The position numbers and the translations under genes are program-made. Below, piece after piece: positions 32,001 to 41,512 of a stretch of 64,000 nt of DNA. The notes under the pieces are model-generated. The model did no database searches. It was not told the DNA's origin and was given only the letters and a program-made list of their open reading frames with translations. Within the stretch, counting starts at the first letter, position 1, and every line of letters starts with the position of its first letter. This DNA is from Adineta steineri (taxonomy: Eukaryota > Rotifera > Eurotatoria > Adinetida > Adinetidae): positions 62,001-126,000 of the forward strand of contig CAJNOI010000170.1 of assembly GCA_905250115.1 (NCBI GenBank), read 5' to 3'.

Positions 32001-34085
32001 ATGACTAGGCAGTCCCGTCGGGTTGCTTCTACTATCCAACCATCTTCTCCAAATTCAACAGTTAAATATCAAGATAAATCAACATCCTGTCGTACTCCTT
32101 CCACTTCTAAAAACACTCTTCGTAATCCAACATCACCTCAAATTAATAATCTTTCACCAGTCAAGACAAGTAGCACTACACAAGTTAGTTCATCGGGTAC
32201 TAATAATTCAAACAAAAGAAGAACCAGTGGTATTAATCATACATGCTCTCCTATCAAGATGCAACAACCAATTGTACAAAATATCGAGCAAGTTAACCAA
32301 CAAACAACGACATCTATCAACTCTTACTCACCCACCATTAATAGTTCACCTTGTCCCCAGTATGATACTAATGATATTACGGATATGGAAGATGACAATA
32401 ACTCTAACTTCACACTAGTCAAACACAAACAATCTAATAATAAAAATAAAAAAGCAAAAACTGATTCTGATCCAAAAGATATACCTTCATCAGTTACGAC
32501 AATTATTTCCAACTCGGCAAATGTTATTTCCAATTCTACATCGTTTAATACTGCCAGTATTATTGCTACTGAGAGTATTCCAACAATTAATGATCGTACA
32601 CATCCTCCAACAGATACAAATTATACTTCTGATACTAGCTGTAATCCAAACGAAATCTCTGAACAAGCTCTCAGATTTGCTGAAACACGTTACGCCTTTC
32701 CAGCTTTCGTTATTAAATTTAATATAGATGTGATCGAAAAAAATATCATTCAACATTTGATGAAACATTTCACAATGAATTATAATTTCGATATAGCACT
32801 TGCAGGACATCGTATGAAAAACAAACGTGAATTAATTTTGTTTGCCAGTAACAGAGAATCATTTGCTATGTTGTATGATGATCAAAAATGGCCAAATACT
32901 ATTGACTCATTAATGTTTATCAAAATTAAACCAAGCCATTTACCACCTCAGTTCTCATTAATGCTTCGTAATGTTCCAGTGGATATGGAAGTAAATGATC
33001 TTCTCTTAGAAACAAAAAATGATTATCCTGAAATTATTAGTGCACACAGAATTACGAATAAATACAATCAACCAACAACATTCGTTCGTATCGACATTAA
33101 CAAGGTGGAGGTCATCGAAGAACTTAGGAGTAAGAAATATATTTATGTAAATTATATTCGTATTACAGTTACCGAATACTTGGCACCAGCCAAGGTGCTG
33201 GTTTGTAACAAATGTTTTAGGATCGGTCACTTCAGAAGTACCTGTCCAAGTAAAATTGAATATTGTCGAACATGTGGTGAAGGTGTTACCAATATCAATG
33301 AACATAAAACAACGTGTAACAAAATACAATGCTGTATACGATGCAAAGGTTCACATGATTCAAATGATGTTAGATGTCCAGACATCAAAATTTTTCGTTC
33401 GGCTTTAACTAAAGTTCTTCTTGATCCATCAGGTGCAAAACATCATTATAAGCAAAATGAGCAACCGCATTACTCTCAACGTTATCAACAACTCAGTCAA
33501 GTTAATCAACAACATCAACTGGTCAACCAACAGCATCAAAAGGTTTCATATATTAATAATCGTAATGCCTGGTCCACATCAAATGACACAAATACAAAGA
33601 TCGATGAACTGTCTAATAAAATTAACAAATTAGATTCCAACTTAAATCGATTAATAGATCTGAATAACAAATATTTAGACCAATTTAACAACATTCAAAC
33701 TGTAGTTGAAAGACATCAACACATAACGGAATTACAACAAGCTGATATCTCGTTTCAGCATGATTTTACTAGTCAATTTATTTCTCCAATATGTCAAATG
33801 ATTATTGAAGTTATTCCGATGTTAGTTAAACAGAACACTATTAATAATAATACGTTATTATGTCCATCTCTTACCAACTTATGTGATAAACTAGCTGGTG
33901 AATTATCCAATTGGACAAATAAATTTGCACAAACGGAAAGCCTTAAAACAAAACTCATCATGAATTATAATAATAAGAACCAAGGTTCTCCAAGTACTAA
34001 CAATAACAACAACTGTAACAACAACATTAGTAGCACATCCTCCAACAACGTACAACAACATCATCTTCAAACATCCAATCAATAA
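32001..34085 (+). CDS. LINE ORF1 (gag-like, zinc-knuckle)
   Basis: 694 aa. The first about 220 residues are Ser/Thr/Asn-rich and disordered. Residues about 310-400 have an RRM/PRE_C2HC-like fold (LMLRNVPVD...). Three zinc knuckles follow (CNKCFRIGHFRSTC, CRTCGEG...HKTTC, CCIRCKGSHDSNDVRC). A Gln-rich, coiled-coil-prone region (KINKLDSNLNRLIDLNN) and an Asn-rich tail end the protein. The expected role is RNA binding and chaperoning of the LINE transcript. Confidence 0.88.
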   Translation: MTRQSRRVASTIQPSSPNSTVKYQDKSTSCRTPSTSKNTLRNPTSPQINNLSPVKTSSTTQVSSSGTNNSNKRRTSGINHTCSPIKMQQPIVQNIEQVNQQTTTSINSYSPTINSSPCPQYDTNDITDMEDDNNSNFTLVKHKQSNNKNKKAKTDSDPKDIPSSVTTIISNSANVISNSTSFNTASIIATESIPTINDRTHPPTDTNYTSDTSCNPNEISEQALRFAETRYAFPAFVIKFNIDVIEKNIIQHLMKHFTMNYNFDIALAGHRMKNKRELILFASNRESFAMLYDDQKWPNTIDSLMFIKIKPSHLPPQFSLMLRNVPVDMEVNDLLLETKNDYPEIISAHRITNKYNQPTTFVRIDINKVEVIEELRSKKYIYVNYIRITVTEYLAPAKVLVCNKCFRIGHFRSTCPSKIEYCRTCGEGVTNINEHKTTCNKIQCCIRCKGSHDSNDVRCPDIKIFRSALTKVLLDPSGAKHHYKQNEQPHYSQRYQQLSQVNQQHQLVNQQHQKVSYINNRNAWSTSNDTNTKIDELSNKINKLDSNLNRLIDLNNKYLDQFNNIQTVVERHQHITELQQADISFQHDFTSQFISPICQMIIEVIPMLVKQNTINNNTLLCPSLTNLCDKLAGELSNWTNKFAQTESLKTKLIMNYNNKNQGSPSTNNNNNCNNNISSTSSNNVQQHHLQTSNQ

Positions 34086-34207
34086 CAAGTTCTGTCAGCT
34101 CAACACGCAAGTATATACTCTCTCCCTTTTCTGCGCCCTTCTTTCCATCTATAAACGTTAAGCATAAGAGTTTCGACATCGAATTTGCGCTATCGCTTGC
34201 TTCTTCT

Positions 34208-37099
34208 ATGTTATCTTCTCATGATCTTTGTTTACTTAAGAAAATTGTTAACGAGTGGTTTTTCTTTCCTACTTTATCTACTTGCTTTGCTCACTGGAAA
34301 TCTTTTTGTAAATCATGTACCTATTCTCTTTCCACACAATTAAATATACTTCTTTTCAACGTAAGAGGACTTGAGGAAAGATGGGATGAGGTCCTTCTCC
34401 TAATAGATAAATACAAGGTTGATTGCTTAATACTAACAGAAGTTGGTGCAACTGATATATCTGTACTTAAACAGACGTTTGTTAATTTTAATTACTTTTA
34501 TCAACAAGGTGAAAATTCGTGGGGCGGGGTGATAATGTTACTTAAAATCAGCCTTTCAGTAACGCGCGTGAGTTGTTCATTACCTAACCTATGTGTAGTT
34601 GATGTAAAATTGGAAAATACGGTTAGACTGATAGGTATGTATGCTCCGGAAAGTAAATCATGGCAGTGGACTTCACTGTCTGAATATATTACAGAAGATT
34701 GTTGTTTATTAGGAGATTTCAACATTGACTTAGAAGATAAAGCCGATGAAGTGGTAGCTAATGATCTACTTAATTGGACTGAATCGGTACGTTTAGTCCC
34801 AGTTACACCTAATGCCCCTACGTCACGAAGATCTAATAGAACTATTGACTATGCCTTCACTAAAGAAAGGTCACTCTCACTTCAAGTTTGCTCTGATAAT
34901 ACAACTAGTGACCATTGGCCCGTACTAGGTATAATGAACGGTGAGAATAAAGAGAAAGAGATAGGCAGTAAAATACATTGGAAAGTATATAACTTTTTTC
35001 TCTCGCTTACAGCAGAATTCTGGGAAAATGAAAGCAAAATTGCGCCGATGGATGAGTATTATAATAATTTCATCGCATTACTAGATTGTTTAAAAGCGAG
35101 ATGTACGTCCTATTTTCCAATTAAAAAATATCGTTCGGCTATCCCCAAAGAATTGAGGATAAAACTATCCTACACTCGTGCTTTATCCTTTCAACATAAA
35201 AGGACTGGTGATGTAGCTCTTCACAAACAAATAAAAATGATGAGGAAAAATAACAGATTAGAATTACTCGAAATTAGATCGAGAAACTTAGCTGACGCAT
35301 TGAAAGATCGTTTCTCGTCATCTACTTCGTCTAATCAGTTCTGGTCTAAACTTAGGAAGAATTTTAAAAGCGTCAACTCTTTAGAAGCATTTATTGATGA
35401 CAATAAAGCAATAGTTACGGACACAGCAAAAATGCTAGAATTAGCTGCTGCACACTATGAAAACTTGTTTAAAGAACCTATAGTATATAGACCGCACCCT
35501 TACGTTGACAGTCCTAAAGTAAATTGGGAAAATAATAATGAACCTATTCCTCCTATCACACTTCCCGAACTATTAAAAGTTGTAGCTAAAGTTAAGAAAA
35601 AACATTCCACTGATGCTAATGGAATTTCTTCTTATATGCTAAAATTTATGCCTCACACATACTGGTTACCTCTTCTAAAAATATTCAATAACTCTCTCTC
35701 GACGAGTGAAGGACCTTCTCATTGGAAACATGTTAAAATGAAATTATTAGCTAAGGGAGACCCTATATGTACAGTTTGTGATACACGCCCGATCTCCTTA
35801 CTCGACATATTTTTGAAGATTCTGGAGAGATTAATACTAGTTCGTTTCCAAAAGGTCCTCAAAGATAGAGGTTTATTGAGTGATTCTCAGTCTGGTTTTA
35901 GATCTAGTTTCAGACTCCAGACACGTGTTCTTGTTCTAATTGATCAAATTGCTTCCTTGATGAGTACCAGCGCACCGGTAGCAACCGTATACATTGATTT
36001 CAAGCAGGCTTTTGATCAATTATACTGGGAAGGCTGCTTAGGAAAGTTGGGAAGGCTAGGGGTTCCCAAGTCTTATATATCTTGGATCGATAGTTGGTTA
36101 AGAAATAGATCAGGATTTATTGAAATTAACAATATAAGATCCAGATTTTTTCCGATAGAGAAAGGGGGGCCGCAAGGGTCATCGCTGACCCCGGCGATCT
36201 TCATTACGTACCATTGCGATATGTGGTCGTATCTCCAGAACTCTTTACCTAACTTTTTCGCTGATGACCTAGCGTGTGTGGTAGGAGGAAGAATGGGAGT
36301 TCAATATTCGTTACAATGTATTGACCTGGAACGAAAGCTCCAAAAACTTTTCGAGTATCTTGAGTACTACTCGATACTCTCAGTCCAACCGATAAATTAT
36401 AGGAAAACCGAGATGATCTGGTCGTCCAGAGCCATTCCTAAACCCCGTTTTGAACTTGCGATGGGGGGCCAACATATACCTTGGGTAAAGAAATATAAGT
36501 ACCTAGGATATTTGTTGTCCCCCAAATTAAGCTGGGACAGCTTGATCTCAGCCTATAAAACCAAGATTAGGCAAAGGGTAGGGATAGTTAAGTCGTTCAG
36601 ATTATACGGAACGTCCTCAACCGATTTCCGAAGAATCCTATTTACAACTTTCGTCAGACCCCTTTTCACTTGGTTGTTTGTTATTTTTCCGCTCTTGACC
36701 CATCGCCAGAGAGATGATCTCTCACACTTCTTCGTTACTTGCCTTAAGAGAACCCTAAGGATCCCCCACTGGAATGATTTTCTTTTTGTTTCTTTAACTA
36801 ACGAAAAATCGTTAGAAAATTACTGTTCCACCTACTTGAGAAAATACATTAAGGGACTGAGCAATACCACCGATGAACTTCTCCTCTATGAACAAGCTAA
36901 CTTTAACTTCTATAGAAATCAGTGGCTTAGGAAGGACTCGATCATTAAATTTATATATAGATCAAAACGTATAGTTCCCTATAGTTCCTCCATTGAGAAT
37001 ATCCTTTGTTGGATAGATAAGAATGTGGAAGATTCAATCCCCTCAATTAATAATGATGATCTTAACATCTTGAGAAACTTTCCTGAATCTTTCTTATAA
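34208..37099 (+). CDS. LINE ORF2 (AP endonuclease + reverse transcriptase)
   Basis: 963 aa. An APE-type endonuclease spans about residues 46-240: LLFNVRGL, LILTEVG, LLGDFNID, NRTIDYAFT and SDHWPV are all recognisable. The reverse transcriptase follows, with VYIDFKQAFD (motif A, about 596), GGPQGSSLTPAIF (motif B) and FADD at about 684-687 (motif C). The C-terminus is basic, with no RNase H or restriction-like domain. It starts 122 bp downstream of the ORF1 stop, so internal initiation or re-initiation would be required. No stop or frameshift interrupts it. Confidence 0.92.
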   Translation: MLSSHDLCLLKKIVNEWFFFPTLSTCFAHWKSFCKSCTYSLSTQLNILLFNVRGLEERWDEVLLLIDKYKVDCLILTEVGATDISVLKQTFVNFNYFYQQGENSWGGVIMLLKISLSVTRVSCSLPNLCVVDVKLENTVRLIGMYAPESKSWQWTSLSEYITEDCCLLGDFNIDLEDKADEVVANDLLNWTESVRLVPVTPNAPTSRRSNRTIDYAFTKERSLSLQVCSDNTTSDHWPVLGIMNGENKEKEIGSKIHWKVYNFFLSLTAEFWENESKIAPMDEYYNNFIALLDCLKARCTSYFPIKKYRSAIPKELRIKLSYTRALSFQHKRTGDVALHKQIKMMRKNNRLELLEIRSRNLADALKDRFSSSTSSNQFWSKLRKNFKSVNSLEAFIDDNKAIVTDTAKMLELAAAHYENLFKEPIVYRPHPYVDSPKVNWENNNEPIPPITLPELLKVVAKVKKKHSTDANGISSYMLKFMPHTYWLPLLKIFNNSLSTSEGPSHWKHVKMKLLAKGDPICTVCDTRPISLLDIFLKILERLILVRFQKVLKDRGLLSDSQSGFRSSFRLQTRVLVLIDQIASLMSTSAPVATVYIDFKQAFDQLYWEGCLGKLGRLGVPKSYISWIDSWLRNRSGFIEINNIRSRFFPIEKGGPQGSSLTPAIFITYHCDMWSYLQNSLPNFFADDLACVVGGRMGVQYSLQCIDLERKLQKLFEYLEYYSILSVQPINYRKTEMIWSSRAIPKPRFELAMGGQHIPWVKKYKYLGYLLSPKLSWDSLISAYKTKIRQRVGIVKSFRLYGTSSTDFRRILFTTFVRPLFTWLFVIFPLLTHRQRDDLSHFFVTCLKRTLRIPHWNDFLFVSLTNEKSLENYCSTYLRKYIKGLSNTTDELLLYEQANFNFYRNQWLRKDSIIKFIYRSKRIVPYSSSIENILCWIDKNVEDSIPSINNDDLNILRNFPESFL

Positions 37100-38096
37100 T
37101 ATTTTCTCCTCTTTTTGCCTTCCTTCTCTTCTACTAATGCGTGTTGTCATTTGTTTGTTTTTCTCTTCGATTGATTTCTAATTTCAACTTGTATATGTCG
37201 TCTGCATGGTGTTGCTAAGGTACGCTTCTCTTAATATACTAGTGTTGTTGTACTTGTGTTATAGTGCTCACCTATTTTTATATTTAAATTCATTTATTGT
37301 CAGATATTATTCCATGGATTATGTATTAATAGGCCGTAAGGCATTAATTAACTTAAATACAGCATAATAAAAAAAAAAAAAAAAAAAAAAAAATAAATAT
37401 CACATATCTTGATTAATCTAACTATCGTTAGAGATGCAATATTATGATTTTCATCATACTACCGAATTTAAATGTAATCGTTACATCTCCTACCGCGTCA
37501 TGATATAGCAATTTTGAAATGAACACAAACCGCGTAAAAAAACACTACACATTTTGACATCATAAATATAAGTTTGAAGCACTAGGCAATAGAATAAACA
37601 CGTGGCTTTCTATTCACGACTCTTTTTTCTTTCATTCTGTTGCAAGTTCAGCGCGACAAAAAAATAAAAAAATAAATGATCAAATCGAAAGAAAAAGAGA
37701 TAAGTTATTAGAATTCTTTTCTTTTTATGTTTTTCATATGTTATGAGAGTTTGTGTAGAACAAAATGGATTTTTAATTGCTAAAACGTTAAAAAATAAAT
37801 GATCGATGTGAAGCTAGCACCACTCACAAAACAACCAATCATATTTCGTCCATAGAATACCCACCATATCCATAGCACCCAAAACCATACCCTCAAGGTT
37901 ATATGTGTGGTACTGGGAAAATTCGATTTCAACTTAAAAAACCGAAGCCAGTTATACCAACACAAAACCCTTTTATTATTCTACGTGTTCGTTTTCATGA
38001 AAAAGATCCAGAACTTTTCGTATAACTACAATCAGATCCTTCTGTCGGAAATTAAGTTCACTGATTTTGTGATGAAAATGAACAATAATTTGCCTA

Positions 38097-38144
38097 TAGC
38101 TGAGCGGATAAGAGCATATATGATGTGATACGAGTTCAAATTCT
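38097..38144 (+). ncRNA. tRNA-like pol III promoter (SINE head or tRNA relic)
   Basis: TAGCTGAGCGG matches the A-box consensus, followed by ATAAGAGCA as in a tRNA D-arm. About 35 bases on, GAGTTCAAATTCT resembles the B box. No clear anticodon arm or acceptor stem can be folded, so a functional tRNA is unlikely. A tRNA-derived SINE or a decayed tRNA is the better reading. Confidence 0.4.
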
Positions 38145-38850
38145 GTGTGGAGCATGTGACATTTTCCCGTTCTGTTTTATCTTTTTCTCATTGTATTTTG
38201 GAATTTTTATTTGACTTATTGTCAGCAGTATCCTCTCAAGATCTCAACGGCGAAGCGAGTAATCGACCATGGTGATTCGGAATTTGTAGTTTTTTTTCGT
38301 CGAAACAAACTTCTTAATAACTTCTCGGGGGTGATATGAAATAGTCTGAAAATTTTGTAGTCGTCTGTGGTGATTATTATACGTACTGATAGCAGTGCAA
38401 AATCACTATATGATCGGATCCTGCAGTGTATTGAGCAAACTAGTATTATCTCTTTAAGAAAAGGATCAATGAATTCAAAGATGAGCATTACTTGTTACGT
38501 AAATCATCTTTAGAATTGATACAAATATTTTATTGCGTTAAATTTATTTCATGAGCATGCCTTGCTCTTATGTTATACATTTGCTTGTTTATTGTTTCCA
38601 AAAAAAACGCCATTTATTCAGTCTCATTTTACAAATATATAAGTTTCATTTATATTTATTTAGAATTACAATCCAACAACAAATTTGGATATAAAAATGT
38701 ACTAGTTTTTGTTTTGATCGACGCATAAACACGTCGTCATATGAGAACAACAACGAACAAAAACAAAATCCATACGGCTTCTACCAGTCTCGTATCAGTA
38801 ACAAACACCAGTAAGCAATTCACATCAATATTTCTCGAATTTTTCTTCTT

Positions 38851-39692
38851 ATTTATGCATAATAGACCACGAAAAAATAATACGCGGCTGTGAAGGTTTC
38901 ATCATCAATACTTATTAGCTACTGAAATATTTGATCAAGCCATGCATCGTTATTATTACTTAGCTCCATCCATCATTTTGCGTATGACAAGAGAGAAATT
39001 ATGCACACAGGTAATTATTGTCAATCGTAAAAAATAATGTCCCCAGATTAGAAAGATAAAGATCGATCAACGAACTGTGTCCAAATGTCCTTATGAAACA
39101 TAATAACAACACAAAATAAAATTTAAATTTTCTAATATAAGAATTTTATCTACAAATCACACCAATTCGAGAAATAAGTTGTTAATAATAGTTCTTAGTA
39201 TTTTCCTTTATGCATCTTTGATGACGAAAAATATACATTGTTGCGAAGATTTCATCATTGTTGCGTATCTCTGAGTGAAATATATGATAACGTCATCGAT
39301 TATTTTTTGTATAGAGCAAAAGAAATTATGCATAAAGATAGTTACTGTCTATCAAAAAACAATATATTTCGATTAGAAAATAATTACTCTTAATCGTTAA
39401 AGAAAAATATCTTTCGACGAGAAAAATAATTACACTCAATCATTAAAAAAAATATCTTTCGATTAGAAAAATAATTACATTCAATCATTAAAAAAAATAT
39501 ACTTCGATTAGAAAAATAATTACATTCAATCATTAAAAAAAATATATTTCGATTAGAAAAATAAAAAGTAATCATAAAAGTGCATTCAAAATCTGCCTGT
39601 AAAAAACCATAACAACGCAGTAAATAAAATTTAAATTTTCTAGTATGAGAATTTTATCTATACACAATATTAGTACGAGAAATAAATTGTTA
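38851..39692. repeat. diverged direct duplication of about 340 bp
   Basis: Copy A (38851-39186) and copy B (39208-39692) share blocks in the same order: TTTATGCAT, a GAAG(G/A)TTTCATCAT block, GAAATTATGCA, and ACAAAATAAAATTTAAATTT versus AGTAAATAAAATTTAAATTT, then GAGAAATAA. Copy B is longer because of an internal 45-bp tandem array. Confidence 0.65.
39361..39563. repeat. 45-bp tandem satellite, about 4.5 copies
   Basis: The unit ATATCTTTCGATTAGAAAAA + TAATTACATTCAATCATTAA + AAAAA repeats with a few substitutions. It gives a repetitive minus-strand reading frame that should not be taken as a gene. Confidence 0.85.
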
Positions 39693-41354
39693 AATTGAAA
39701 ATTGGAAAATAATTTATAGAGAATAAGGAAGGATATTCTAAGAGTGCCAATATGTATTGATTGATGAAGCTCCATTTTCTTAACAATACGATATTGAAAA
39801 GAATGGAAATAACAAATTGGATGTTTTAATTAGAAAATCGAACGTGAATTGATTTGAGCACTTGTAGAAATTCAGATTTTATTTAACGATTTCAACATTT
39901 TTGAAAATCTGAGCATTTACTAAGATTGTCTCTTTAAAAAAGGAAATGCGTCCAGCAAAATAAATAATTATTTTTGATTTTAATTCTAGTTTAAATAAAT
40001 TAATCAACATGAAATGAGTGAATGCATGAAATAAAAAAGATAATTTTAATTTCGCTTTATAAACATTTAGTTGATATAAATGTATCAAATAAAATATAAG
40101 ATTTTGAAAAGTTAAATCTAAGCGAAGGTCCAGTTTTATGCGCCATAGACTTTTCGTCAGCTTCATTTTCCTCAAAAACATTGTGCAGTATGTCTATTTT
40201 GACTAATTTGAATTCTCTGACTCTTACATAGTCTTGTATAGGATATCATTTTACCATGTATTGAAAAAAAACGACGCTAATTCTATGAAATGCATATTTA
40301 AGCATCTAAAAGAAATATTATGTATGCATTTTTCTAGAAATAGAAAACAAACAAAATTTCTGTATTTCGATTAAAGGTCTTAGTTTTGAATAGTGTTTTT
40401 TAAAGGTTCTTCATATAAACCAAAACTTCATGTATCTATCGGCCGATCTTCTAAATAAAATAAAAAGGAAATATGAGAAAATTATTTGAAAGAGAGTTTT
40501 CGGACATCGTATATATGTTCGATTGTAATTGCAGAAAAATATTAATGTTGTAATATGTATTTTTTTATTATCACTGACGTACAAATATTTTCTCTTGGTA
40601 TTGACGTAAGACACTGATAGTTCGAAAAAATCGATAATAGCCTGACTAATGAGCCATAACATCATTACGAAATGTAAAAAATATGTAAGAACAGTGAAAG
40701 CGAAAACGGAAAAATAAGAAAGAGAGATGCGGAGGAGCTACTGATATGTAATCAACCAACATTATTAATATTTTCACATTCAAAATCAAGCTTTATATAC
40801 GCAATAAAAAAGGTAAGCAGTGTTTTTATCCAATATTATGAACTGTTCGAGCGTAGTATAAACAAATAAGTTGTTGGTATTGCCACAAAATAGCGACAAC
40901 TTATATCATATCTGAGTGACTACATAACCATTTGAGAAAATATAAAACTTAAATATATTTCGAAATTATAAAGAGCTTATATTTAACTTGATGTTCTCGT
41001 CGTTATATAGATTGATCAAGTTTTATATAATATTTGCATATTACTACTTTTTTTATGAGTACGTCGCAATGATCGTAGTTTTTACTTAAGTTCATTTAGT
41101 TTCCCATAGCAGATCAACTATGAATATTGGCTCTGGTTTAGGCCGAGCCTTGACTTCTTCAAGCCCATCCAATCCAGCAATAACTAGAAAGATTTTTGTT
41201 TATATCAGCTAATTGACAAGCAATTCTGTTATATCACGTCTGAAAAGAACTCTATGGATAGAATAATATTATTTGAATCACTAAATTCTTATAAATAATT
41301 TTATTGGATGAAACATTCATTCAATAACAGGTTTACCAAAAATACCAGACCATT

Positions 41355-41416
41355 TTGAGGGTGTGGGTGTGGATATTGTCTTCATTTATCATACATCACA
41401 CACTCACACCCATCTT
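41355..41416. repeat. TGTGGG-type inverted repeat 10
   Basis: TTGAGGGTGTGGGTGTGG is followed by CACACACTCACACCCATC. It lies about 100 bp upstream of the first exon of the Hint-domain gene. Confidence 0.85.
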
Positions 41417-41512
41417 AGATATTCTTGTAGAAGGAAGAGACATCTTTATATGCTAATTTGAACTGGTCAATAATGTATCTTGTTCTATTTTGATCTAGAT
41501 GCGAACTTAAAG

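Larger units (their letters stand above)
31807..37393 (+). mobile_element. full-length non-LTR retrotransposon (Jockey-like LINE)
   Basis: The element is bounded by an exact 16-bp target-site duplication (TAAATATCACATATCT at 31791-31806 and 37394-37409). A 5' leader of about 190 bp precedes two intact open frames (32001-34085 and 34208-37099), followed by a 3' UTR and an A-run of about 25. No RNase H domain is visible after the reverse transcriptase. Perfect duplications and intact frames suggest recent insertion. Confidence 0.9.
37394..41512. other. repeat-rich gene desert
   Basis: About 4.1 kb without a supported gene. It holds tRNA-like promoter boxes (38097-38144), a diverged duplicate pair with an internal 45-bp satellite (38851-39692), a C-rich half of the GT repeat near 37859-37897, and one full GT inverted repeat (41355-41416). 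Minus-strand frames near 38222-38488 and 39390-40665 are repeat-derived or low complexity. Confidence 0.5.

Noticed and set aside
38222-38488. 88-aa minus-strand open frame next to the tRNA-like boxes
   Set aside because: No recognisable domain; may be repeat-derived.
39361-39563. CRISPR-like array
   Set aside because: The repeats are contiguous with no unique spacers, and the genome is eukaryotic.
39390-39575. Repetitive minus-strand protein with NRxIFFLMIECNYFS units
   Set aside because: It is the translation of the 45-bp satellite.
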